Assembly (NCBI GenBank): GCA_902489215.1
Contig: CABTZE010000017.1
Location: 1 to 21,335, forward strand
DNA length: 21,335 nucleotides
Direction: 5' to 3'
Source of the DNA: an uncultured Brevibacterium sp.
GTDB lineage: Bacteria > Actinomycetota > Actinomycetes > Actinomycetales > Brevibacteriaceae
Positions 6,131 through 14,022 of the stretch are shown here, piece after piece. Below the pieces are notes generated by a model. It searched no databases. It was not told the origin of the DNA and worked only from the letters and a program-made list of their open reading frames with translations. How positions within the stretch are numbered: the first letter of the stretch is position 1; each line of letters starts with the position of its first letter. The position numbers and the translations under genes are program-made.

Positions 6131-7666
6131 ATGACTTCCACACCAGCTGACGACAGACAGCCGACCATCACCGCCCCCTGCGGAACAGTCCGCGGGCGTA
6201 GCGACGGCGAAGTCGAGTCCTACCTGGGCATCCCGTACGCCCAGCCGATGACAGGAACGGCGGCCTTCCAGGCACCTCGGCCCCTGGAAACCCTGCCCGG
6301 CGGAGAATTCGAGGCAACCTCCTTCGGTCCGCCCTGCCCACAGTTCATGCCTGCCGGCGAAATCCCATTAGAGGAGCACCGCGACGGCGATGACTGGCTG
6401 AGCCTCAACGTGTGGACTCCCGCCCAGCGCACACAGGGCCAAGCCCTGCCGGTGATGGTGTGGATTCACGGCGGCGCCTATGTTCTGGGCAGTTCGGCTG
6501 AGCCCCAGTACAACGGCACCGTGTTCGCCCGCGAGCGCTGCGTTTTCGTGTCCATCAACTACCGGCTGGGCCTCGAGGGCTTCCTCCAGTTGGACGGCGC
6601 TCCGGCTAACCGCGGTCTGCTCGACCAGATTGCCGCACTGAACTGGGTGCGGGACAACATCGCCGCTTTCGGCGGCGACCCGCAGCGGGTGACGGTGTTC
6701 GGCGAATCCGCTGGTGCCGGCGCCATTCACTGCCTGCTGACAATGCCCGATGCGCAGGGCCTGTTCCAGCGCGCCATCCTGCAGTCTCCACCGTCCATGG
6801 TTCTTGAAGCCGAACTCGCCGCTCAGGTCACCGATACGGCTGTCCGCGCAGCCGGCCAAATGCACCCGGAAGCACAGGCAACTCCGGAATTCTTCGGCTC
6901 ACTCAGCCTGACCGAGCGCCGCGCGGTGCTGGAGGAGCTCAACTCCACCGCTAAACGCAGCATGGGTTCATGGGGTGCGGCCTCAGCCTTTGAACCTCCC
7001 TTGACTCCGGTGGTCGACGGCACGGTTCTGCCGCGTGGACCCTGGAAGGCACTGCGCAGTACGCCGCCGGACATTCCGGTGATCATCGGCAGCAACGCCG
7101 AAGAGTTCAACCTGTTTATGGCGCTTGCGCGCAGCCAGCCGAACGAGGCCGTCGCACAGCGCATTCTGGGAACCATCGGCCCGCGCACCCAGCCGGAGGC
7201 CGAACAGTACGCCCACCTCGTCACTGCACCGGAAGGCACAGCTCGCCCACCGGTCATCTACGAGCGCGTCAACACCGACTTCATGTTCACGGTGCCGGCA
7301 CTCGACATTGCACAGGCGATCCCGGACGCGTGGACCTACCTGCTGGAGGCTGACCCTCGCGGCGGTATTCAGGCTGCTCACTCGGTCGACCTTCCGCTGC
7401 TGTTCGAGAACTACACCGACGGGATGGGTGCTTTGACATTCCCGCAGGGCCCCACGGAGCGCGAACGCCGCACCGGTCGCCGCATGCGGGACGCCTGGCT
7501 GCGCTTTGCGCGGACGGGCCGGGCCGACTGGCCGGAGTTCAGCCACGACGGCGCCACCCGGGTTTTCGATGCCCACACCGACGAAGAGCGGGTCCTCCCG
7601 CACCCTCTGCTGGAGCGCTGGAAGTGCTTTGTTCGCCAGCCCGCGGCACCCCACGGGCTGATCTGA
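6131..7666 (+). CDS. Type-B carboxylesterase/lipase
   Basis: Serine hydrolase of the carboxylesterase type-B (PnbA-like) family, 511 residues from ATG 6131, acting on an unknown ester. It opens with the family pattern GTVRGRSDGEVESYLGIPYAQP. The oxyanion-hole motif IHGGAY is at 112-117, the nucleophile elbow GESAGA has Ser193, and the charge-relay His is probably His417 in AHSVDLPLLF. No signal peptide is seen, so it is probably cytoplasmic. The reading frame stays open to 6002, but that part encodes the upstream terminator stem and is not protein-like, so the later ATG is chosen. The ribosome site there (GGAG, three bases away) is poor. TATCGT (6078-6083) is a possible -10. Confidence 0.9.
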   Translation: MTSTPADDRQPTITAPCGTVRGRSDGEVESYLGIPYAQPMTGTAAFQAPRPLETLPGGEFEATSFGPPCPQFMPAGEIPLEEHRDGDDWLSLNVWTPAQRTQGQALPVMVWIHGGAYVLGSSAEPQYNGTVFARERCVFVSINYRLGLEGFLQLDGAPANRGLLDQIAALNWVRDNIAAFGGDPQRVTVFGESAGAGAIHCLLTMPDAQGLFQRAILQSPPSMVLEAELAAQVTDTAVRAAGQMHPEAQATPEFFGSLSLTERRAVLEELNSTAKRSMGSWGAASAFEPPLTPVVDGTVLPRGPWKALRSTPPDIPVIIGSNAEEFNLFMALARSQPNEAVAQRILGTIGPRTQPEAEQYAHLVTAPEGTARPPVIYERVNTDFMFTVPALDIAQAIPDAWTYLLEADPRGGIQAAHSVDLPLLFENYTDGMGALTFPQGPTERERRTGRRMRDAWLRFARTGRADWPEFSHDGATRVFDAHTDEERVLPHPLLERWKCFVRQPAAPHGLI

Positions 7667-7746
7667 CGGGCTGTTCTGACGAGGCGCCGCCGGGCTCCCG
7701 CCGACTGCTCGGCTGAGACTGGGGTCGGCTGAGGGAGGCTGGCGAT

Positions 7747-8718
7747 TCAGATGCGGATGATGATTTTGCCGGCCGTATGACCAGCCTCGACGTCCGCCAC
7801 TGCCTGCGCGGCATCGGCAAAGCGGTAGCGGGCTGACACCCACGTGGGTGCGGCCGATGCGGCCAACAGCTGGGCGATGCGGGCGTAGACTTCGCGCGTC
7901 CGGTGCCGAACGATGCCCGATCCGCCGAGTTCTTTCGCCAAGGCGGGGTCGGCCGCCGACAGGATTCGCGGCCGCCCGCCAGCTTCACCGGCTCCTTCAC
8001 CCGCCGAGACAGCAGCAGAACCAGCAGGCACCTCGTCCGACAGGAGCTGAGCACCCTCACGGAGCACCTCGCCGCCCACCAGATCGAGGATCGCCACCGG
8101 TGTGCCAAGCTGGCGCACCCGGTCAGTCCACCCGGGACCGGACTCAACATGCTCAGCGCCCATGCGCGTGATGACGTCGCGCTTCCCAGCCGAACCCACG
8201 CCCCACACCGTCAGCCCCGCGGCCTTGGCAAGTGACAGAGCAGACGATCCGACGCCTCCTCCAGCGCCGATCACCAGCAGCGGCTGGCCCGGTCGCAGAC
8301 CCAGCTGATTGAGCGCATCGTGCGCAGTTCCGAACGCGGCGGGAATGCTGGCGGCTGTTCCCGCGCTCAGCTCTTCTGGCAGCGGGGTCGCCGAGGTGCC
8401 GGTCAGCACGGTCTGTTCGGCAAACGTCCCGATGCCGGGAGCTGCCGAACCGAAGACCCGTTGGCCGACTTCCAGGTCAACCGGAGCGTCCGGACCGAGT
8501 TCGCGGATGGTGCCGACGGCTTCCCGGCCCATGGCCATGGGGAAGCGCACTGGGAAGGATTCTTGCCGCTGGCCGGAGCGGACCTTGATATCGCCGGGAT
8601 TGACAGTGGTCGCTTCGACGTCGATGAGCACGCCGTCGCCTTCCGGTCGCGGGGCGGGAACATCAAGAAAACCGGCCACCTCGGGGCCGCCGTATTCAGT
8701 GAAGCCGAAGATTCGCAT
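7747..8718 (-). CDS. Quinone oxidoreductase-like MDR-family reductase
   Basis: Medium-chain dehydrogenase/reductase of the NADPH:quinone reductase type, 323 residues. The GroES-like catalytic domain starts MRIFGFTEYGGPEV and contains NPGDIKVRSG. The Rossmann domain has GAGGGVG at 151-157. The Cys/His ligands of the zinc alcohol dehydrogenases are absent, which fits the zinc-free QOR subgroup. A Gly/Ala/Glu-rich insertion (about 228-250) is unusual. ATG 8718 has AGGAG close upstream; an open extension to 8871 runs into the divergent gene and is rejected. It is convergent with the esterase and divergent from the DedA gene, 54 bases away. The substrate is unknown. Confidence 0.87.
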   Translation of the reverse strand: MRIFGFTEYGGPEVAGFLDVPAPRPEGDGVLIDVEATTVNPGDIKVRSGQRQESFPVRFPMAMGREAVGTIRELGPDAPVDLEVGQRVFGSAAPGIGTFAEQTVLTGTSATPLPEELSAGTAASIPAAFGTAHDALNQLGLRPGQPLLVIGAGGGVGSSALSLAKAAGLTVWGVGSAGKRDVITRMGAEHVESGPGWTDRVRQLGTPVAILDLVGGEVLREGAQLLSDEVPAGSAAVSAGEGAGEAGGRPRILSAADPALAKELGGSGIVRHRTREVYARIAQLLAASAAPTWVSARYRFADAAQAVADVEAGHTAGKIIIRI

Positions 8719-8760
8719 AAGAGCTCCTGTCGCGCGTCGTTGCCGGCAGCGGTCTTTCTT

Positions 8761-8767
8761 TAGACTA
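8761..8767. promoter_or_regulatory. Overlapping divergent -10 boxes (DedA gene and MDR reductase gene)
   Basis: The 7-mer TAGACTA reads as TAGACT on the plus strand (8761-8766) and TAGTCT on the minus strand (8767-8762); both fit TANNNT. The plus-strand box ends six bases before ATG 8773, so the DedA mRNA would start at its initiation codon and be leaderless; no Shine-Dalgarno is present there. The minus-strand box would give the reductase gene a leader of about 37 bases with its AGGAG site. The -35 match on the plus strand is weak (TTGCCG at 8740-8745). Confidence 0.5.
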
Positions 8768-8772
8768 CTGGA

Positions 8773-9594
8773 ATGGCACACGAAGAAAGAGCGGACGACA
8801 AGCACGGCGACCTTCCCGATGATGGCGCTCCAGGCGCTGGCCGTGGCGATGCTCAGAACGGCAGTGCTCACGACACCGGCGCTGATAACAGCGCTGACGA
8901 CAGTGCTGAAACCCCAAAGCAGATCCCGTGGCCGTGGGGTGACCGCAAGCCCTCAAAAGCAGACAAGGTGCTGCTGGGCTTCATCATCGGCCTGCCCCTG
9001 TTCTTTCTTGTCATCTTCCCGCTGCGCCCATTTCTCATTGCCAAAATGCCGGTGCTGCTGTCTGTCATCACGGGAGCAAAAACCGTTATTGCCGGAGCCG
9101 GCGCATTCGCCAAGGTCGAGGGCTACCCGTTGTGGTTTGCAATCCTGGCTGGCTTCATCGGCGCGGTGAAGTTCGACTGGCTGTGGTGGCTGGCCGGCCG
9201 CCACTGGGGAGAGAATGTAGTGCGCTTGGTGGCCAACACCCCGAAGGCCTACAGGAAAGCGGCCCGAATCCGCGATCTGCCGCAGTGGCTGCTGGTGGTG
9301 CTCGTGGTTTTCGGCCGGTTCCCCGGTGTGCCCGGATCGCTGGTGTGGCTGGTGGCCGGGTGGTCCGGAATGCGATTCCGCACGTTCATCAGCGCCAACA
9401 TCGCGTGCGCCCTGCTGGTGTCCACAATCAGTGCCAGCCTGGGCTGGTTCATAGGTCAGCCGGCGGTTGATCTGCTCAAGCTCATCGACAAATACGCCCT
9501 GTGGATCACACTGGCGCTCATCGTGGGAACCGTCATCTGGACGTCGAAAAAGGAACGCGACAGGGCCGCCAGGCACAAGAACTCGAAATCATAA
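8773..9594 (+). CDS. DedA/VTT-family membrane protein
   Basis: Integral membrane protein of the DedA (SNARE-associated, VTT) family, linked in other bacteria to undecaprenyl-phosphate or phospholipid flipping. It has 273 residues. The first 55 are a hydrophilic Asp/Ala/Gly-rich extension. Membrane segments follow near 66-85, 90-110, 118-135, 172-195, 203-225 and 238-257. The two re-entrant signatures are visible: FDWLWWLAGRHWG and VVFGRFPGVPGSLVWLVAGWSGM. The second has Pro where most members have Arg (PGxR). The ATG at 8773 lacks a ribosome site and is probably leaderless. It is convergent with recQ; 9595-9669 holds only weak inverted repeats. Confidence 0.85.
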   Translation: MAHEERADDKHGDLPDDGAPGAGRGDAQNGSAHDTGADNSADDSAETPKQIPWPWGDRKPSKADKVLLGFIIGLPLFFLVIFPLRPFLIAKMPVLLSVITGAKTVIAGAGAFAKVEGYPLWFAILAGFIGAVKFDWLWWLAGRHWGENVVRLVANTPKAYRKAARIRDLPQWLLVVLVVFGRFPGVPGSLVWLVAGWSGMRFRTFISANIACALLVSTISASLGWFIGQPAVDLLKLIDKYALWITLALIVGTVIWTSKKERDRAARHKNSKS

Positions 9595-9669
9595 GTCGTG
9601 GCTGGGCCGGTTCACCTAGTCCAGGGGGCTTCCTTCACCGCCCGGCCGGAACACCCGCGCTGAGCGATG

Positions 9670-11766
9670 TCACCCGCGCTGGGCGAGCGCGAACGGCAGA
9701 ACTGCTGCTGCCCCAGCCTGCCTCAGCAGACGTGCCGCAATCGTCATGGTCCAGCGCGACGCGATTTCAAGGTCCGTCAACAGGACCGTGCGTCCAGCCA
9801 CCGCGGCTTCCAACTGCGGACCGATTCTGAGGGCATCCCACAGGTTTTTGACCCGGTAGGCGCTGTTGACATCGGGGCTGCCCGGATCACGCAGCAGTTC
9901 CAGCTGACCCATGTACTCCATGCGGCCGACAGCTGCGAGCCCCTGGGCCAGGGATTGCGCGGAGTTCGGGCGGTGGGCGCTCGGAATGCCGACAACGCAG
10001 TCGGGACGCACAGCCCAATCCCAGTCAGCTAGGACAGAAACCGCGAGGTCGCCGATGGCCTTGGGTATCTGCTCATCGGGTGATGCCGGAGCCAGGAACT
10101 GACGCAGCGTCTGCCCCGCCCCGAGGTCAGTCAGCCGGGCAATGACCCTGCCTGTGTCCGCCCTTTCGCCTTCCGGAATCTTGCCCTTGATGTCGATTCC
10201 CGCTTTCGGCATCCCGGTGGGCCACTGGGCGCGCGGTGCGACCGGCAGACCAACGGCGGACAGCAGCGACTGTGCGCTATCGCGCAGACCCGCATCGATG
10301 TCTTCCAACCACCACGTGCCAGCACAGTTGTCGCACCGTCCGCACGGCTGGGCCGTTGTGTCATCCAGTTGGCGGGCCAGGAACACCATGCGGCAGTCGT
10401 CTGTTGCCAGGTACTGCTCCATGGCCTGTGCTTCACGTTCACGGGCCGCGGCAACACCGGCGTAGCGTTCGGCGTCGTATTCCCACCCGGCACCCGTAGA
10501 CACGTAGCCGCCCTGCACCCGCTCAACAGCACCGTCGGCCTGCAGGGTTTTGAGCAGCAGTTCCAGTGCTGAGCGCTTGATGTCGACAAGCGGCTCCAAA
10601 GCGGGCACAGACATGGGGCCATCTGCTGAGGCAAGCACCTGCAGTGCGCGGTCGGCCGCCTGTGGGTCCGGCATGGACGCGGTTGCGAAGTAGTTCCAGA
10701 TTGCGCGGTCTTCGGCGCCGGGCAGCAGGAGAACGTCCGCGTGCTCAACTGCGCGGCCGGCACGGCCGACCTGCTGGTAGTAGGCCACGGGCGAGGCGGG
10801 GGCACCGAAGTGCACAACGAACCCCAGGTCGGGCTTGTCAAAGCCCATGCCGAGCGCACTGGTGGCCACGAGTGCTTTGAGTTCGCTGTTCTTCAAAGCG
10901 TCTTCCAGCCGCGTGCGCTCTTCGGCATCCGTGCTGCCGGTGTAGGCCTCGACATTCCAGCCTGCCTGTTTCAGTGCCCGCGTGAGGTCTTCGGCGGCTG
11001 AGACCGTGAGCGTGTAGATGATGCCGCTGCCCGGGAGATCGCCCACGTGCTGGCACAGCCACGCAATGCGCTCCTGTGCCGACCACACACCCGCAGCACC
11101 CAAACGCAGGGAATCCCGCGTGAGCGGACCGCGGACAACCACGGTGTCCTCCCCCAGCTGGGCCGCGACATCGGCAACCACTCTTTCGTTTGCAGTGGCG
11201 GTTGTTGCCAAGACGGGAACGGAGTCCGGAAGCGAGCGCACCAGCGCCCCGATCCGCCGGTAATCCGGCCGGAAGTCGTGCCCCCAGTCCGAAATGCAGT
11301 GGGCTTCATCGACGACGATCATGCCGACCCGCTTGAGAACCTCACCGAGCACGTGATCGCGGAAGCGCGGGTTCGTCAGCCGTTCGGGAGATATGAACAG
11401 AACATCAACGCGGTCCTGCTGCAGAGCTTCGACGGCGTCGTCCCATTCGGTGACGTTCGACGAGTTGATGGTGACCGCGTTGACACCCGCCCGGTGGGCC
11501 GCCGCCACTTGGTCGCGCATAAGCGCCAGAAGCGGGGAGATGACGAGTGTCGGCCCTCCCCCGGCTTCGCGGATCAGCCGGGCGGACACGAAGTACACGG
11601 CAGACTTGCCCCACCCAGTGCGCTGGACGACAAGAGCCCGGCGCCGATCGCGGACCAGAGTCTCGATTGCCTGCAGCTGTCCGTCGCGAAAAACCGCCTC
11701 AGGGCGCCCTGTCAGTTGGGCTAAGATCGACTGGGCGGAAGCATGCAGGGTGTTTTCGCGTGACAT
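9670..11766 (-). CDS. recQ: RecQ helicase with C-terminal PRTase-like domain
   Basis: Superfamily 2 3'-5' DNA helicase, 698 residues. The ATPase core has QRTGWGKS (48-55), DEAHCISDWGHDFRPDYRR (153-171), ATSALGMGFDKPD (301-313) and QQVGRAGR (331-338). The RecQ zinc site is Cys458, 475, 478 and 481, followed by a winged-helix-like part. Instead of an HRDC domain, the C-terminus (about 575-695) looks like a phosphoribosyltransferase fold: VVGIPSAHRPNSAQSLAQGL, then VLLTDLEIASRWT (661-673) where a PRPP loop of the DDxxxTG type would sit, here degenerate. A role in recombination or repair is expected. The ATG has no Shine-Dalgarno, but TAGACT lies six bases upstream. Confidence 0.92.
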   Translation of the reverse strand: MSRENTLHASAQSILAQLTGRPEAVFRDGQLQAIETLVRDRRRALVVQRTGWGKSAVYFVSARLIREAGGGPTLVISPLLALMRDQVAAAHRAGVNAVTINSSNVTEWDDAVEALQQDRVDVLFISPERLTNPRFRDHVLGEVLKRVGMIVVDEAHCISDWGHDFRPDYRRIGALVRSLPDSVPVLATTATANERVVADVAAQLGEDTVVVRGPLTRDSLRLGAAGVWSAQERIAWLCQHVGDLPGSGIIYTLTVSAAEDLTRALKQAGWNVEAYTGSTDAEERTRLEDALKNSELKALVATSALGMGFDKPDLGFVVHFGAPASPVAYYQQVGRAGRAVEHADVLLLPGAEDRAIWNYFATASMPDPQAADRALQVLASADGPMSVPALEPLVDIKRSALELLLKTLQADGAVERVQGGYVSTGAGWEYDAERYAGVAAAREREAQAMEQYLATDDCRMVFLARQLDDTTAQPCGRCDNCAGTWWLEDIDAGLRDSAQSLLSAVGLPVAPRAQWPTGMPKAGIDIKGKIPEGERADTGRVIARLTDLGAGQTLRQFLAPASPDEQIPKAIGDLAVSVLADWDWAVRPDCVVGIPSAHRPNSAQSLAQGLAAVGRMEYMGQLELLRDPGSPDVNSAYRVKNLWDALRIGPQLEAAVAGRTVLLTDLEIASRWTMTIAARLLRQAGAAAVLPFALAQRG

Positions 11767-11772
11767 ATTCGA

Positions 11773-11778
11773 AGTCTA
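11773..11778 (-). promoter_or_regulatory. -10 box for leaderless recQ transcript
   Basis: On the minus strand TAGACT (11778-11773) ends exactly six bases before the recQ ATG (11766), so transcription would begin at or next to the start codon. There is no purine-rich ribosome site. The hexamer and spacing are the same as at the DedA gene. The -35 region is not recognisable. No clear promoter for the divergent mgtE is seen in 11779-11862, which contains no TA dinucleotide. Confidence 0.5.
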
Positions 11779-11874
11779 TGGGGGAGCACCGACACGGCGG
11801 CCTGACCAGTCACCTTCAGCACCGCGCCGTCGCGTGCCGGGCAGCTTTCCCCAATCGCAGCGCAAGGAGGGGCA

Positions 11875-13218
11875 GTGTCCGTAGAACTCATAGAAGAAGC
11901 ACTGCGATCGCGCCCCCAGGGCGAAGCTGAACTCGCCGAACTCGCCCAAGCTGCGCGCAATGTCAGCAACGACGACCTCCAGTACCTCATCGAATCGATG
12001 CCGGCCAAACAGGCCGCCGTTCTCTACCGAGTGCTGGACAAAGACACCGCGCTGAACATCTTTGAGGACCTCCCGCCGGCGTACCAGGCCGATCTGATCA
12101 GCGGACTGCGCTCAACCGACGTCGCCGAACTCATCGAAGACCTCGACCCGGACGACCGCGCGCTCATGTTCGATGAGCTGCCGGCTGCGGTCGCCGACAG
12201 GCTCATGGCCGGGCTGAGCCCGTCCGAACGCCACATGACCGCCTCGGTTCTGGGCTACCCACCCGAAGCGATCGGCCGCTACATGTCGCCAGAGGTCATC
12301 GGCATCAATCAGGACTTCACGGTGGGTGAGGCCATGGCCTACGTCCGCCGCCGGATTGACGACCCCGAAACCATCTACCTGCTGCCGGTTGTCGATTCCA
12401 GCCGCAAACTCACGGGAGTCATCGGCCTGCGCCGCCTGCTGAGCGAAGACGATTCAATTCTCATCCGCGACATCGCCAACCAGCCGGTGAGCGCCAGCGC
12501 AATCGACGACCGAGAAGAAACCGCTCGCCGCTTCTTGAGCGACAAGCTCATTGCAATGCCGATTGTCGACCGCGAACAGCGTCTGGTGGGAATCCTGACG
12601 ATTGACGACGTCATCGACATCGTCGAAGAAGAAGACACGGAAGACACCGCCCGCGCCGGTGGTTCGGAGCCCCTGGCGCAGTCCTACCTGTCAGCGTCGA
12701 TCTTCAGCATCTTCCGCTCCCGCGTTGTGTGGCTGACGATGCTCGCGGTCTCGGCTGTTCTGACGGTGCAGGTGCTCAACGTATTCGAAGACCGACTGGC
12801 ACAGCTGACTGCGCTGGCCCTATTCATTCCGCTGCTGACAGGCACGGGCGGCAACACCGGCAACCAGGCGGCCACAACCGTCACGCGCGCCCTGGCAATG
12901 GGCGAAGTTCGTGTGCGCGACATGCCGAAGATCATCTGGCGCGAAGCTCGCGTGGGCTTCACCCTGGGGCTCACTCTGGGTGTCCTCGGCTTCCTGGCGG
13001 CGTCCCTGGCGTTCGATCTGGGCATCGGCACCGTCATCGGCCTGACACTCCTGTCCATCTGCACGATGGCTGCAACGATCGGCGGGGTCATGCCGCTGGT
13101 CGCCAAGAAGGTAGGCGCTGACCCAGCGGTGTTCTCCAACCCGTTCATCTCCACGTTCGCGGACGCAACGGGCCTCATCATCTACTTCTCGATCGCCACA
13201 GCGATTCTGCTCAGCTGA
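11875..13218 (+). CDS. mgtE: MgtE magnesium channel/transporter
   Basis: Mg2+-gated Mg2+ channel of the inner membrane, 447 residues. It has the cytosolic N domain of alpha-helical repeats (about 1-125, with IFEDLPPAYQADLISGL and the family-typical LDPDDRALMFDELP). Two CBS domains follow (about 135-255), then the plug helix and five transmembrane segments (about 280-447). The pore signatures are GTGGNTGNQ (323-331) and FADATGLIIYF near the C-terminus, where Asp430 should match the ion-coordinating Asp of Thermus MgtE. The GTG start has AAGGAGGGG just upstream. It is convergent with the MarR gene. 13219-13289 has no clear terminator, only a weak bulged CAGCA/TGCTG stem. Confidence 0.95.
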   Translation: MSVELIEEALRSRPQGEAELAELAQAARNVSNDDLQYLIESMPAKQAAVLYRVLDKDTALNIFEDLPPAYQADLISGLRSTDVAELIEDLDPDDRALMFDELPAAVADRLMAGLSPSERHMTASVLGYPPEAIGRYMSPEVIGINQDFTVGEAMAYVRRRIDDPETIYLLPVVDSSRKLTGVIGLRRLLSEDDSILIRDIANQPVSASAIDDREETARRFLSDKLIAMPIVDREQRLVGILTIDDVIDIVEEEDTEDTARAGGSEPLAQSYLSASIFSIFRSRVVWLTMLAVSAVLTVQVLNVFEDRLAQLTALALFIPLLTGTGGNTGNQAATTVTRALAMGEVRVRDMPKIIWREARVGFTLGLTLGVLGFLAASLAFDLGIGTVIGLTLLSICTMAATIGGVMPLVAKKVGADPAVFSNPFISTFADATGLIIYFSIATAILLS

Positions 13219-13289
13219 ACCGGTTGAGGCCTTCTGCGCGGTCAGCAAACCCAGTGTGCTGCCGGCCCTGCAGCCTGCGAGATCAGCCT

Positions 13290-13721
13290 CTAGCCGTTCT
13301 CAACGAGCGCTGCAGCCATACTGTTGAGCAGGTCGACCGATCGGGTGAGCGCCGCGACGTCTTCGGCCGTGAGGTCATCGACCGCCGAACCCATTTTCTG
13401 CACCGCCGCGGTGCGCTCAGAAATGAGCCACTGACGGCCCTTGTCCGTGATCTCAAGCAGGGACGCGCGCGCGTCGTCGGGATCTGGTCGGCGTGTAATG
13501 AAACCGTCCGAGGTCAGGCGCGCTGCGATCTTTGTGGCCGCCGGCTGCGAACATCCGTACAGCTGGCCCAGCAGCCCGACCGTGGTGCGTTCGCTTTGGT
13601 CAATGACAGCCAGCGCACGCCAGGCCGACCAGCCTTCGTCACCGTGCGTGCCACGGCGAACAGCGCGGGTGAAGCGCCCCGCTGCGGCAACGAGATCAGT
13701 GACAAGACGTTCGTTCTCCAT
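13290..13721 (-). CDS. MarR-family transcriptional regulator
   Basis: Winged helix-turn-helix regulator, 143 residues, expected to act as a dimer. The DNA-binding part is residues about 35-100 (VGLLGQLYGCSQPAATKIAARLTSDGFI, then the wing RRPDPDDARASLLEITDKGRQW). Flanking helices form the dimer interface. The ligand and targets are unknown. The start ATG 13721 has no strong ribosome site; TATAAA lies six bases upstream, suggesting a leaderless mRNA. An A/T-rich near-palindrome around TTATATAA overlaps that -10 box and may be its own operator. It is divergent from the riboflavin operon but 400 bases away from ribD. Confidence 0.88.
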   Translation of the reverse strand: MENERLVTDLVAAAGRFTRAVRRGTHGDEGWSAWRALAVIDQSERTTVGLLGQLYGCSQPAATKIAARLTSDGFITRRPDPDDARASLLEITDKGRQWLISERTAAVQKMGSAVDDLTAEDVAALTRSVDLLNSMAAALVENG

Positions 13722-13727
13722 ATCTCA

Positions 13728-13737
13728 TTTATATAAC
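13728..13737. promoter_or_regulatory. A/T-rich divergent promoter and possible MarR operator
   Basis: The only strongly A/T-rich stretch in this neighbourhood, TTTATATAAC, carries a minus-strand -10 (TATAAA, 13733-13728) six bases from the MarR start. It also carries a plus-strand -10-like TATAAC (13732-13737) six bases from an ATG at 13744. The self-complementary core TTATATAA suits a dimeric repressor. Autoregulation by the MarR protein is inference. Confidence 0.4.
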
Positions 13738-13743
13738 TTGGCT

Positions 13744-13878
13744 ATGCACGCCGCAAAGGCCCACACCCCAGCCATTCCAGAACCAGCCGCCCCAGAGCAT
13801 CCGAGCCGGCACCTCGCCAGTCCGGCGCCTCCCCAACCCATCCCGTGTCGCACGTGTCACACCCAGGGGCTACTATGA
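13744..13878 (+). CDS. Possible 44-residue Pro/Ala/His-rich peptide upstream of FMN riboswitch
   Basis: A small open frame starts MHAAKAHTPAIPEPAAPEHP and ends with CRTCHTQGLL. It begins six bases after a TATAAC box and its TGA ends eight bases before the riboswitch. About two thirds of its third codon positions are G or C, apparently lower than in neighbouring genes, and no family is recognised. It is listed because of the mirror-image promoter geometry with the MarR gene; it may well be non-coding leader. Confidence 0.18.
   Translation: MHAAKAHTPAIPEPAAPEHPSRHLASPAPPQPIPCRTCHTQGLL
13871..13876 (+). promoter_or_regulatory. Candidate -10 box of the riboflavin operon
   Basis: TACTAT fits TANNNT and would start transcription near 13883, just before the first base of the riboswitch P1 stem at 13887. 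That is the expected position for a riboswitch-controlled transcript. The -35 region (around 13848-13853) is weak. Confidence 0.4.
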
Positions 13879-13886
13879 GCTTCAGA

Positions 13887-14022
13887 TGTTCCGGGGACGG
13901 TGAAATTCCGTACCGGCGGTGACAGTCCGCGACCCGGCTGCTCCACGGCACACGCCGTGCGAACACCCGGCTGACTCGGTGCAATTCCGAGACCGACAGT
14001 AAGAGTCTGGATGGGAGGAACA
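13887..14022 (+). ncRNA. FMN riboswitch (RFN element)
   Basis: Conserved RFN blocks occur in order: ACGGTGAAATTCCGTACCGG (13897-13916), CGGTGACAGTCCGCGACCC, the CTCGGTGCAATTCCGAGACC hairpin, and CCGACAGTAAGAGTCTGGAT followed by GGGAG. The closing stem P1 pairs TGTTCC (13887-13892) with GGAACA (14017-14022). The variable arm is a perfect hairpin, CACGGC 13944-13949 with GCCGTG 13954-13959. Binding of FMN is expected to shut off expression of the downstream rib genes, giving feedback control of riboflavin synthesis. Confidence 0.97.

Noticed and set aside
5016..6143. Long minus-strand open frame (375 codons) opposite the secreted-protein gene
   Set aside because: It mirrors the strongly biased codons of the plus-strand gene, has no recognisable motif or ribosome site and runs through the terminator stem.
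7667..7746. Terminator between the convergent esterase and MDR reductase genes
   Set aside because: Only a 6-bp GCCGAC/GTCGGC pair and a short direct repeat are present, too weak to call.
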